A stretch of 64,000 nt of DNA from Eudromia elegans (taxonomy: Eukaryota; Chordata; Aves; Tinamiformes; Tinamidae), in the NCBI GenBank assembly GCA_003342815.1, contig PTEX01000235.1, forward strand, positions 1,062,891 to 1,126,890, given 5' to 3'. The notes under the pieces were generated by a model. That model saw only the letters and a program-made list of their open reading frames with translations. It did no database searches and was not told the origin of the DNA. Position numbers and translations under genes: made by a program. Every line of letters begins with the position of its first letter. Position 1 is the first letter of the stretch. Below, piece after piece: positions 11,801 to 21,185 of the stretch.

Positions 11801-13293
11801 TGTTATTGTTTGGTATTTCTTTTCATTTTTTAATCTAAATTTTTAAAATCAGTTGAATTTTAAACTGTGTTGGTGTTGAGTTCTCCATTATCAACTGCTC
11901 CTTTCTTCCTCAGTATTAGTGCAGTTTCTCATTTTGTTCACAAACATTAAATTCTTGCCTATTTTCCTAATATACATGTTTAACACAATAAGGTTTCCAT
12001 TATCAGCTGAGACCAAGAGACTTTAATGCATGACAAATATTTCATTGTAACAATAAATTAGAGCAAACAAATATTGTTCAAAATCCTTGGGACTTGTGAA
12101 GAAATAAGTATTTTGTATCTAAACAGGAGGACAAAAAATACTCTATGTGTGTACAGAATGATGTCTTTAGTCATGTCATTATTGCTGGAAAACAATTAGC
12201 CATGCAATTTGTTTTCAGATTTTGTTCAGTCATTTACAATGTAATTATTTTAATGAGAAGAGCAAGTCTAGAAGTCGTGACGATCTGACTTCAGTGGGTA
12301 TATTGATTCAATTTAGTTGCATATTACATACTTTATTTTACTTATAATTGGCATTAGAAGACTTTACATTTGAAAAAATTTTAAGACATAAAAGCAAAAT
12401 TAGAGGAATGCCAGAAATGACCTGTTTGTGATACTTAATGGATGCCCACCTCCTCCTGCTCTGTAGAAATGGTATTTTTAAATTATATCACATGAAACTA
12501 TTATTATTTAATGTAACTCCTCTTCCTCATGATGATTTCTATTTGAATAATTTGTTCTAGAAACTTTTGGATTGGAGATTGAAGATTTCTGAGGTGATCT
12601 CTCCCATAGCAACCACATCTTTATGCACAAAGGATGTGCACAAGGATCCATATGCACAAGGTATATTTACTTGTAAGATTATATACAGCTTTTATTCCCC
12701 TTTTACATCTGAACAACTACGATATGAAGAGTCTAAAGCCATTATTTTTTTTTAATACAGTTTGCCTGTTAACCATAATTACATTCTGAAAGTTGCTAGC
12801 CTTTCAGAAACACTGGGCAATCGAAATGAACTGATTTTGATTCCAAGTGAGACTTCTTAGTCTTATTGTAAATCAGATTCTAAGTGTTTATGATCATATA
12901 TGGAACATGGTATGGACTGGTTACACGTAATCAGGTTTCTACTTCTTTTGTGAGGCATATTTTTTGTGTTATAAATTCCAGGCTTCTCTCTTTGCTTTTT
13001 AAACAAACACAGCCTTCATCTGGCTATCCATCCCTATATATTAGCTAGCAGAATGGTCAAGCTCAATTTGTCAAAATTTCTTTTTAAAATCTCACTTAAC
13101 TGAATTAATAACAATTTAATGAGTAATTACAATGACAAATGTACTTTGATTGGTCCTGCTTAATATCTGAATAGCTTCAAAGTTTATATGTGTTCTTTCA
13201 ATCTTTTAGATATATTTTAAAAAGCAATTCAGTACAAATAAGCTCTCAATTCATTTTATACTCAGCTACGGTTCTTCTATTAACAAGTTTCAC

Positions 13294-14110
13294 TCATAGA
13301 ATCATGGAATTATAGAATGCTTAAGGTTGGAAGGGACCTCTAGAGATCATCTAGTCCAACCACCCTGCACACACAGGGTCACCTAAAGCATGTGGCACAG
13401 GATTGTGTCCAAGCGGGTTTTGAAGATTTCCACAGAAGTAGACTCCACAACCTGTTTCAGCAACCTATTCCAGTGCTCTGTTACCCTCACTGGTAAGAAA
13501 TACGTTCTTAAGTTCCTGTGGAACTTTTGACGTTCAATTTGTGGCCATTTCCTCTAGTCCTATCACTGGCAATCACTGAGAAGAGGCTGGCCCCATTCTC
13601 TTTGCTCCCTCCCTTGAAGTTCTTATAGACACTGATGAGGTCCCCTCTCAGTCTTCTCTTCTTAAGGCTGAACTGGCCCAGCTCTCTTAGCCTTTGTTCA
13701 TAAAGCAGATGTTCCAGGCCCCTAAACATATTTGTAATCCTGCGCTGGACTCTCTCCAGCAGCTCCACATATCTCTTGTAATGGGGAGCCCAGAACTGCA
13801 CGCAGTACTCGAGGTGCAGCCTCACCAGGGCTGAGTAGAGGAGCAGAATCACCTCCCTCAACCTACTGGAGATGCTCTTCTTAATGCACCCCAGGATCCC
13901 ATTGGCCTTCTTGGCCACGAGGGCACACTGCTGCCTCATGGTCAACTTGTCATCCACCATGACGCCCAGGTCCCTCTCTGCAGAGCTGCTCTCCAGGAGG
14001 TCGGTCCCCAGCCGGTACAGGCATCTGTGGTTATTCCTGCCCAGGTGCAGGACCCTGCACTTGCCCTTGTTGAATTTTGTAAGGTTTCATACCACCCAGT
14101 TGTCCAGTCC
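13294..14110 (-). mobile_element. CR1: CR1 LINE 3' fragment
   Basis: A 5'-truncated CR1 of about 0.8 kb. Its 3' end at 13294 carries the octamer repeats (TCATAGAATCATGGAAT) followed by the 'CTAGTCCAACC' block. It extends to about 14110, in the region for '[10 protein letters not shown]'. An open frame at 13508-13960 (150 residues) keeps the CR1 C-terminal region: [21 protein letters not shown] and a [18 protein letters not shown] block. The catalytic core lies upstream of the truncation and is missing. It is more diverged than copies A and B. Confidence 0.92.
13508..13960 (-). pseudogene. CR1 ORF2 C-terminal remnant
   Basis: This 150-codon open frame encodes only the region after the reverse-transcriptase palm, so no catalytic residue is present. 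Motifs in order: [11 protein letters not shown] (about residues 2-12), [31 protein letters not shown] (near residue 42) and [24 protein letters not shown]. The end diverges by a frameshift after 'GNGHKLN'. Confidence 0.85.
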
Positions 14111-16012
14111 AATAGGCCAATAGCAAAGATTAGTCTACACTGATATTAAACTGATATTTTTACTGATATTTTTTAATACTATTTTAGAGGCAGAAGTGGT
14201 GGTCCTTAAGGAAACTCAACATTGCTACTGAAACTAGCATACAAATAAACTTCTTAGAGAACTGCTTAATAGCAAATGTTTTGGGTTTTTTTTCACATGC
14301 TAGACATTTCATGAGAACAGAATTACCTCTGAAACCTACAACTCATTTCCAACATACACTGCTTCCAAGAAAATAACAACGACTATATATGTACTTCATG
14401 AAGTTATAAGTATTTTCCTAGCTTTAGGTTAACCTGTCTTTAGGCTGTATTTTTCAGTCAAGGAAACAAATAAATATAAAAAAAAATCAGTCCAATTGTG
14501 ACACTGCTATACAGAGTAAGCAGAACAAAACTACGGTAGAAACATTTGTTGAAAGGATGTCTTCATTATTAAGCAACAATTTTCTTGCTTTTTCTCTCTC
14601 TATCTCTCTCTTTTTTTTTTTAATCCTCAGTTAATTTGCCAACATATAGCAAACACAGAGCGTCTTGTAAGTTTTCATGGCTATTTATTAGGCTAGTCTA
14701 TTTTTAAAAGTTGCAAAATTTAACATTTTTGACATTTCCTCAAGGACATACAATCTATTCACCCCCGCCCCCTTTCCAAAAAAAAAAAAAAAAAAAGGAT
14801 AATGAATCACATCAACTTAATGACTGCTTAATTTTTTTAAGAAATGTGACCACCTTCCATTAAGTGCGTACAGCTTTCAGTTTCTAGTCATAAGCATCCA
14901 AATCAATACTGCAAAGAACTTCCTTTTAAGCCTATAATCAATGCTTGCCAATGTTGAATGAACATCAATTATTAACAATGGATGTGGTTTGGGTTGTTTT
15001 ACTTATGTCTGCTTTTAGAGTATTACAAAGGATTGCTCCTCTCAAATGCCTCCATCATGGCCCTAAACATATGGAAGAAAGTAAAAAATTATTGTCAAAT
15101 AATGTCTACTAGACACAGATAGACTGGTTAAGTTCTAAACTTCTTTCCTAAGCCCCTAGGTTTAGGGACTGATAAATCTGAATATCACAGGTGTTGAAGG
15201 CATGTTCCACAGGAGAATGGGAGGAAACCTTGCTGAAAAAATAGAAGTGTATCATAATAGGATCCTCAGATAGATGTATAACATAATTTCTTTCTTTGTC
15301 TCAAGTCTGCACCAAAGTTACTTTCTAATTCTGATATCTACCACTGGCTGGCTGTGCAGAATGTCAGGATCTTTGTTGGTTTAAATGCTGGATGCTGGTG
15401 ACATAATGAAGTCTGGAAAACCTGGTACTTTGGTCAACCAGAAAGAGACTTATTTCATTATACAATATCCTTCCAATCATGCTCTACATTTTATACCTGC
15501 AAAACTTTGCAGATCTACACAATAAAATAGCAATAGAAATAGAATTAATTTCATTTAGCTTATATGAATCAGCATGAGATCACTTGTTGAAGTTGTAACA
15601 AGAATATATTTTGGTGTAAGAAGAATTAAGAATCTATTATACAAGTGAAAGTGAAATAATTTAATCTATTAATACTGAAATGCCTTTCAGAATATTTTAA
15701 AGATGAAAATCAGACTTAGTTTGAAAATATAATGGTATTGTGGTATTCTAACTCCAAATCTCCCAATGTGATTTTTTTCCGCCAGTAAGCATTACAAGCA
15801 TTTGTCATATTTTACTACACTTGATTCCTCTAATGTCACTCTTATTCAACTGACTTTTCACAGCTTCCTTTTAAGAATATTTGCAAAATTTATTCACCAA
15901 AAGTATCCTCCACTCATAAAATAAAATATGGTTTATTTCTGCTTTGAGTGTCTGAGTAGAAATCTGAGCTGCTATTGCAAATATGTAACATATATACAGT
16001 CCTTAAGATACA
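14111..16012. other. Non-coding sequence between CR1 copies
   Basis: AT-rich. It includes a CT-rich and T-rich tract at about 14598-14624 and an A run at about 14779-14798. No gene or recognisable mobile element was seen. Confidence 0.55.
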
Positions 16013-16605
16013 ATAGAATCATAGAATGGTTAAGGTTGGAGGGGACCTCCAGAGATCATCTATTCCAATATTCCTGCTTCAGCAGAGACCCGTAGAGCCT
16101 GGGGCACAGGTTCATATCCAGGCAGGTTTGGAAGATCTCCCAAAAGGAGACTCCACAACCTCTCTGAACAACCTGTTCTGTCACTGTCACAGGAAAGAAG
16201 TTCTTCCTCACATGGAGATGGAACTTCCTGTGTTTCAACTTGTACTCATTATCCCTTGTCCTGCCACTGGCCGCCACCAAGAAGAGTTTGGCCCCCTCCT
16301 CACTACATTGTCCCTTAAGTTATTTGAACATATTAATGAGATCTCCTCTCAATCTTCACTTCTCCAGTCTAAACAGGCCCAACTCATTTAGTCTTTGCTC
16401 ATATGACAGGTGCTCCAAATCTTTAACCATCTTTGTCAGTCTGTACTGGATCCTCTCTAGAAGTTCCACATCCCTCTTGTGCTGGGGAGCCCAGAACCAC
16501 ACCCAGTACTCCAGGTGCAGCCTTCTCAGAGCTGAGGAGAGGGTCACCTCCCTCGACCTGCTGGCAACGCTCCTCCAGATGCAGGCCAGGATCCCATTGC
16601 TCTTC
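16013..16605 (-). mobile_element. CR1: Older CR1, 3' half of a split copy
   Basis: The 3' part of an older CR1, starting at 16013 with TAGAATCATAGAATGG. Reading the minus strand upward, it covers the 3' UTR-like end and the C-terminal coding region ([42 protein letters not shown]). It stops abruptly at 16605 in the middle of the conserved 'MAKK-SNGI' motif, where young copy B begins. The other half resumes at 18702. Confidence 0.93.
16601..16605. repeat. Left target site duplication of CR1 copy B (TCTTC)
   Basis: TCTTC at 16601-16605 is repeated at 18702-18706, on the far side of copy B. When copy B and one of these repeats are taken out, the older CR1 reads continuously as M-A-K-K-S-N-G-I. 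Confidence 0.8.
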
Positions 16606-16684
16606 ATAGAATCATAGAATGCTTAAGGTTGGAAGTGACATCTAAAGGTCATCTAGTCCAACCCCCCTGCACACGCAGGGTCTC

Positions 16685-16879
16685 CTAGAGCATGTGGCAC
16701 AGGGTGGTGTCCAAGCAGGTTTTGAAGATCTCCAGAGAAGTACACTCCACCACCTCTCTGGGCAGCCTGTTCCAGTGCTCTGTCACCCTCACTGTTAAGA
16801 AATTATTTCTCAAGGTCCTGTGGAACTTTTGGTGCCTCAATTTGTGGCCGTTTCCTCTAGTTCTATCAATGGCCACCAC
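16685..16879 (-). pseudogene. CR1 copy B, ORF2 C-terminal tail
   Basis: The last piece of copy B ORF2, in a different frame from the main reverse-transcriptase frame because of a 5-nt deletion near 16965. It encodes the conserved CR1 tail ([33 protein letters not shown]) and ends with CHML, as in copy A. Confidence 0.85.
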
Positions 16880-16925
16880 TGAGAAGAGGCCAGCCCCCTC
16901 CTCCTCACTCCCTGTCTTGAGGTAT

Positions 16926-17915
16926 TTATATACATTGATCAGATCCCCTCTCAGTCTTCTCCAGGCTGAAGAGGCCCAGCTCTCTCAGCCTTTCCTCATA
17001 GGGCAGATGTTCCAGACCCCTAATCATCTTTGTGGCCCTGCGCTGGACTCTCTCTAGCAGCTCCATGTCCCTCCTGCAATGGAGAGCCCAGAACTGCATG
17101 CAGTACTCGAGGTGCGGCCTCACCAGGGCTGAGTAGAGGGGCAGAATCACCTCCCTCGACCTGCTGGAGATGCTCTGCTTAATGCATCCCAGGATCCCAT
17201 TGGCCTTCTTGGCCACAAGGGTACACTGCTGCCTCATGGTCAACCTGTCGTCTACCATGACACCCAGGTCCCTCTCCGCGGGGCTGCTCTCCAGGAGGTC
17301 GGTCCCCAGCCTGTAGGCATGTCTAGGGTTATTCCTCCCCAGGTGCAGGACCCTACACTTGCCCTTGTTGAACTTCATGAGGTTACTCATCGCCCAGCTG
17401 TCCAGTCTGTCCAGGTCCCTCTGGATGGCAGCGCAGCCCTCAGGGCTGTCAGGTATTCCTCCCAGTTTGGTGTCATCAGCAAACTTGCTGAGGGAGCACT
17501 CTATCCCTTCATCCAGGTTGTTAATGAATAAATTGAACAGGACTGGACCAAGGACTGACCCCTGGGGGACACCACTAACCACAGGCCTCCAGCTGGACTT
17601 GGCACTGCTGATTACTACTCTCTGGGCCCTGTCATTCAGCCAGTTCCTAATCCACCTCACTGTCCACTCATCTAACCCACTCTTCTGGAGCTTACCCAGG
17701 AGGATGCTGTGAGGGACGGTGTCAAAAGCCTTACTGAAGTCCAGATAGATCACATCCACCGCTCTGCCCTCATCTATCCATCTAGTCACACCATCATAGA
17801 AAGCTATCAGGTTAGTCAAGCATGATCTCTCCTTGGTGCACCCATGCTGGCTACTCCTGAGCACCTTCTTCTCCTTCATGAGCCTGGAAACAGCAGTCAG
17901 GATGACCTGCTCCAT
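16926..17915 (-). pseudogene. CR1 copy B reverse transcriptase core lacking motif 1
   Basis: A 329-codon frame that holds most of the CR1 reverse-transcriptase palm and thumb. Motif 2 ([10 protein letters not shown]) is near residues 22-31, motif A ([11 protein letters not shown], Asp 59) near 58-67, motif B ([11 protein letters not shown]) at 114-124 and motif C (FADD) at 145-148. It begins at an ATG that overlaps the stop of the upstream frame (TAATG). Motif 1 of non-LTR reverse transcriptases, normally just before this point, is deleted. The frame leaves the CR1 sequence after 'GLFSLEK' because of a 5-nt deletion. An active enzyme from this copy is unlikely. Confidence 0.92.
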
Positions 17916-18580
17916 TACTTTCCCAGGGACAGAAGAAGACCCAGGGTGACATTGGCTTTCCTCCAGTCCTCCGGCACCTCCCCCATTCTCCAGGACCTTT
18001 CAAAGATGATGGAGAGCGGCTCGGCTACGACATCCGCCAGCTCACGCAGCACTCTGGGGTGCATCCCATCAGGGCCCATGGATTTGTGGGTGTTGAGTTT
18101 CCTCAGGTGCTCTCTGACCCAATCTTCCTCTACCCGGGGCAAGTCTTCCTCTCTCCAGTCCCTTGTCTTTTCCCTAGGGTCTGGGACACTAAAGGGCTGC
18201 TCTTGAGACTTTTCAGCCCTATGTGGGCTCTGTTGTTCCTGGGGACCAGCCCTAGCAGAGACGTCTGAGGCAAAGAAGGCATTTAGTAACTCTGCCTTCT
18301 TTACATCCTCCGTTACCAATGCACTCTCCCCATTCAGCAACGGACTGACATTTTGTCTACTCTTCCTCTTGCTGCTGATGTATTTGTAGAATCCCTTCCT
18401 GTTATCCTTGACGTCCCTCGCTAGTTCTAATTCCAAGCGGGCCTTGGCCTTCCTTGTCGCACTCCTGCATTCCCTGACAATGTTCCTATATTTTTCCCAC
18501 GTGGCCTGGCCCTTCTTCCACCTAACGTATGTTTTCTTCTTCTCATTCAGTTTACCTAGCAGCTCCTTTCCCATCCACAC
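17915..18580 (-). pseudogene. CR1 copy B ORF2 linker and start of RT domain
   Basis: A 221-codon frame covering the CR1 region between endonuclease and reverse transcriptase: a basic, Lys/Arg-rich stretch (about residues 1-85, with 'GFYKYISSKRKSRQNVSPLL'), then 'ALVTEDVKKAELLNAFFAS' and the start of the RT domain ([48 protein letters not shown]). After 'NVT' the usual CR1 sequence is cut short by a deletion and the frame stops at TAA. It overlaps the next frame by one base. Confidence 0.9.
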
Positions 18581-18701
18581 AGGTCTCTTGCCTCTCTTAC
18601 TTGACTTTCAACTGGTAGGAATACACTGATCCTGGGCTTGGAGAAAGTGGCGCTTGAAGAAAAGCCAGCTCTCCTAGACGCCCTTTCCTTTTAGGCCTAG
18701 T

Positions 18702-18706
18702 CTTCT
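18702..18706. repeat. Right target site duplication of CR1 copy B (TCTTC)
   Basis: Partner of the TCTTC at 16601-16605. A 5-bp duplication is short, but the restored older reading frame supports it. Confidence 0.75.
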
Positions 18707-18795
18707 TGGCCATGAGGACACACTGCTGACTTGTGGTTAACTTGTTGTCAATCAGGATTCTCAAATCTCTCTCCATGGAGCTGTTTTCCAGAAGG

Positions 18796-19098
18796 TCAAC
18801 TCCTATTCTGTACTGATGTCCCGAGGTGCAGGACCCTACACTTGTCCTTGTTGAACCTCATGAAGTTCCTCTCTGCCCAGTTCTCCAACCTGTCTAGATA
18901 CCTCTGAATGGCAGCACAGCTCTCTGGAGTGTTGGCCACTCTGCTCAGTTTCATTTCATCTAAAAATTTGCTCAGGGTGCACTCTGTCCCATCATCCAAG
19001 TCATTGATGAGCAAGTTGAACAGCACTGGGTCCAGTCTTGGATCCTGGAGGACATCACTGGCCACAGGACTCCAGCTAGCCTTGGCACCATTTAGCAC
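18796..19098 (-). pseudogene. Older CR1 reverse transcriptase remnant
   Basis: A 100-codon open frame from motif B (SDVLQDPRLDPVLFNLLIN) to the 'CRVLHLG' block. The motif C position reads FLDE, not FADD. It shows in detail that this copy was already dead and is older than the CR1 that split it. Confidence 0.85.
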
Positions 19099-19377
19099 AA
19101 CCCTCTGAGCTCTGCCAGCCAGCCAGTTCTCAACTCACCTCACTACCCACTCATCTAACCTCACTCTTCCTGAGCTTCCCTAGAGGATGTAATGGGAGAC
19201 AGTGTCAAAAGCCTTGCTGAGGTCAAAGTAGCACATCCACTGCTCATCCCTCATCCATCCCATTGTAGAAGGTTGTTAGGTTCTCAGTTCTCTTTGATGA
19301 ATCCATGCTGGCTACTCCTGCTGACCTTGTTTTCCTTGACATGCCTAGAGATGGTCTCCAGGATGAACTGCTGCCTC

Positions 19378-19434
19378 ACTAGATGATGTAGGTGGAGGGG
19401 TTGGGATCAGCTCCCACAGCCACAGGACTGGCAA
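19378..19434 (-). other. Spacer between tRNA-like unit and older CR1
   Basis: About 57 bp downstream of the tRNA-like unit on the same strand, before the older CR1 begins. It is richer in G and C than its surroundings (CTGTGGCTGTGGGAGCTG near 19410-19427). It could be a SINE body, or the junction of a chimeric tRNA-CR1 retrotranscript. No 3' tail was identified. Confidence 0.35.
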
Positions 19435-19505
19435 GGCACACACGAGGTTCAAACCCATGATCTTCAGTTTATGAGAACAACGCCTTACCACTTGGCCACC
19501 ATGCC
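19435..19505 (-). pseudogene. tRNA-like sequence with CAT anticodon (SINE head or tRNA pseudogene)
   Basis: The minus strand folds as a 71-nt tRNA. The acceptor is GGCATGG against GTGTGCC (6 of 7 pairs counting G-U, no CCA), the D arm is GCCA/AGGC (3 of 4 pairs), the anticodon arm is TTGTT/ACTGA (4 of 5) with loop CTCATAA and anticodon CAT, the variable region is AGATC, and the T arm is ATGGG/CTCGT (5 of 5 with G-U) with loop TTTGAAC. A box TGGCCAAGTGG fits the Pol III consensus fully and the B box (GGTTTGAACC) has one change. Anticodon arm and loop resemble elongator tRNA-Met, but the D arm is more like Ser/Leu tRNAs. Mismatches argue against a working tRNA gene; a tRNA-derived SINE head is the likeliest reading. 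Confidence 0.6.
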
Positions 19506-20284
19506 CATGCATAAATAGTTCAATGCAGAAAAATGATAACAAGTGGACAGTGATACATACCATGTGCAGATTAACACAAGGATGTTTTAATTAGCACAAT
19601 TTATTCAAGAATTCCAAGAGATATCACCGCATAAACTACAGTGTTCACATCAGCCTAGGTCCAACTGAATTAATAATTTTTCATTTGGAATACATCATAT
19701 CTAATTGCATCCAAAATCTCTGTTAAAACAGTTTCTAGGTTTGGTCATTGATAAAAAAAAAAAAAAAATGTAGTTAGTAATGTCTCCTCCGTGATAGGAG
19801 AGAGGAATAGAACAAAGAGGAAAGAACACAAGTCAAATGATTTCTTACTCTCAGGTTAAATGATTTTGACTGTTATTTCTCCTGTCTTGGAGAACCATGA
19901 TTACGATGAATTCGAATTTCTGCTAATAAGAGCAATCCCACAGAGACAGTCAAACTTCTGAGTTCAGTCTTCTTGGTGGATGATAGTTCTGAGTCAGTGA
20001 AATCTGTGCATCAACAACACAGAACCAAAGTACCTACAGCTGAGCAAGGCTGCATACCTCTTCAACCACCTTGAAACCCTTGTGAAAGGACCTATGTAGA
20101 AGAATTGATTCTAATTTATTTTGACTGCTTCCCCTCTCAAATTTCTCTATTTTTCCAAACAATTCAGTAATTTCATTCACTGATACAGAATGATCAGTTT
20201 CATTAGAAGTTTCTAATATTAAAGGTATGCGTATTTAGTCACATTTTGTATGAGAAGGTAGGAATTTGTTCCCTGCTTTGGCTC
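19506..20284. other. Non-coding sequence
   Basis: AT-rich sequence with an A run at about 19752-19768. Nothing else recognised. Confidence 0.55.
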
Positions 20285-20427
20285 CACTGCCAAGAGAGGT
20301 GGTGGAGTCTCCCTCTCTGGAGATCTTCAAAACCTATGCCACATGCTCTAGGAGACCCTGCGTGTGCAGGGGGGTTGGACTAGATGACCTTTAGACATCC
20401 CTTCCAACCTTAAGTATTCTATGATTC
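20285..20427 (+). mobile_element. CR1: CR1 3'-end fragment
   Basis: A short CR1 3' end: 'AGAGAGGTGGTGGAGTCTCC', the 'GGTTGGACTAGATGACCTTT' block, and a terminal TATTCTATGATTCCAT. About 20 nt are missing after 'TTCAAAACC' compared with the copy at 20995. 5'-truncated to about 140 bp. Confidence 0.9.
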
Positions 20428-20994
20428 CATTCTTACGTCCTTATAAAACCTCAGAATAAGCCCATTGTCATAAAAATTTGAGATCTTGAGTTGTTTTCAG
20501 AAATGCATTTAAATCCACTGCTTTTCACCCCTATGGAACATGCATTTTACTCCTTCTATTGAAGCTGGGCTACAGTGGAGCCATAGTTTTTTTGCATCAC
20601 AAAGACAGCAAACCATATGACTCAGATAATGAGTCCTAGTAATGATGTTTTGATTTCTGCAGCACCTATGCATTTTAAATCAGAATTTTAAAAGGACATA
20701 GAAACAAAGAAACAAAATGAAAAAAAGTAAAGCAGAAAACAGTTATAAGCATGCCTGTTCATCCAAGTCTTTCATCCATTAGAATCATGTATTCTTAGGA
20801 AACATGATCGGTCAATAATTAGAAAATTTCTGAAGACCTAAGCTATTTTTTTTTACAATTAACACTGTTCTGCTGTGCAGTTTCTCCTGACAAGATTATG
20901 TGGAGACATTACATACCTCTTTTATACGTAATACTTGTATAAAAGTTTTCATTTCTTTTTTTTTTTTTATTTTGTTGCTGTTGTTGTTGTTGTC
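20428..20994. other. Non-coding sequence with T-rich and GTT repeat
   Basis: AT-rich. At about 20956-20992 there is a T tract followed by five GTT units just before the next CR1 fragment. No gene seen. Confidence 0.55.
20956..20992. repeat. T tract plus (GTT)n
   Basis: Simple sequence directly adjacent to a CR1 3' fragment, seen directly. Confidence 0.85.
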
Positions 20995-21185
20995 TTAAGA
21001 GTGAGGGTGACAGAGCACTAGATCAGGTTGCCAAGAGAGGTGGTGGAGTCTCCTTCTCTGGAGATCTTCAAAACCCACTTGGACACAATCTTGTGCCATA
21101 CACTCTTGGTGACCCTACGTGTGCAGGGGAGTTGGACTAGATGACCTCTAGAGGTCCCTTCTAACTTTAAGCAGTCTATGATTCT
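20995..21185 (+). mobile_element. CR1: CR1 3'-end fragment
   Basis: Starts at the 'VRVTEH' coding region (GAGTGAGGGTGACAGAGCAC) and continues through the 'GAGGTGGTGGAGTCTCC' block, the 'GTTGGACTAGATGACCTC' block and one 3' octamer-like TCTATGATTCTT. About 190 bp, 5'-truncated. Same strand and same coverage as the fragment 570 bp upstream. Confidence 0.9.

Larger units (their letters stand above)
9856..13293. other. Non-coding stretch with dinucleotide repeats
   Basis: AT-rich and without a supported gene. It includes an (AT)n tract at 11098-11128 and a TG/CA-rich hairpin-forming stretch at 11705-11800. A coding-like reading at about 9985-10110 is broken by stops and is not recognised. The other open frames are short and show no domain. 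Confidence 0.55.
16606..18701 (-). mobile_element. CR1: CR1 LINE copy B, young, nested
   Basis: The longest CR1 here, about 2.1 kb, inserted into an older CR1 of the same orientation. Its 3' end (16606) has two ATAGAATC-type octamers. Its 5' end (about 18701) lies between the endonuclease and reverse-transcriptase domains ('KRHFLQAQDQCIP'-like region), so the endonuclease is missing. It has two stop/start-linked frames (17915-18580 and 16926-17915), a 5-nt deletion near 16965 that shifts the frame, and a final part at 16685-16879. It shares with copy A the loss of reverse-transcriptase motif 1. Few differences from copy A indicate recent activity. Confidence 0.95.
18702..19377 (-). mobile_element. 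CR1: Older CR1, 5' half of a split copy
   Basis: The 5' part of the older CR1 interrupted by copy B. On the minus strand it starts near 19377 (a QQFILETISRHVKENK-like reading), runs through a degraded reverse transcriptase (motif A region around 19215, 'GAKASWSPVASDVLQD' motif B region around 19060-19090, 'LSKFLDEMKLSRVANTPESCAAIQRYLDRLENWA' around 18895-18980) and stops at the 'VLMAKK' motif at 18702. Motif C is FLDE rather than FADD, which would remove one catalytic Asp. Indels break the frame several times. Confidence 0.92.

Noticed and set aside
19435..19505. A working tRNA-Met gene
   Set aside because: Mismatches in acceptor, D and anticodon stems and a changed T-loop position argue for a SINE head or pseudogene.
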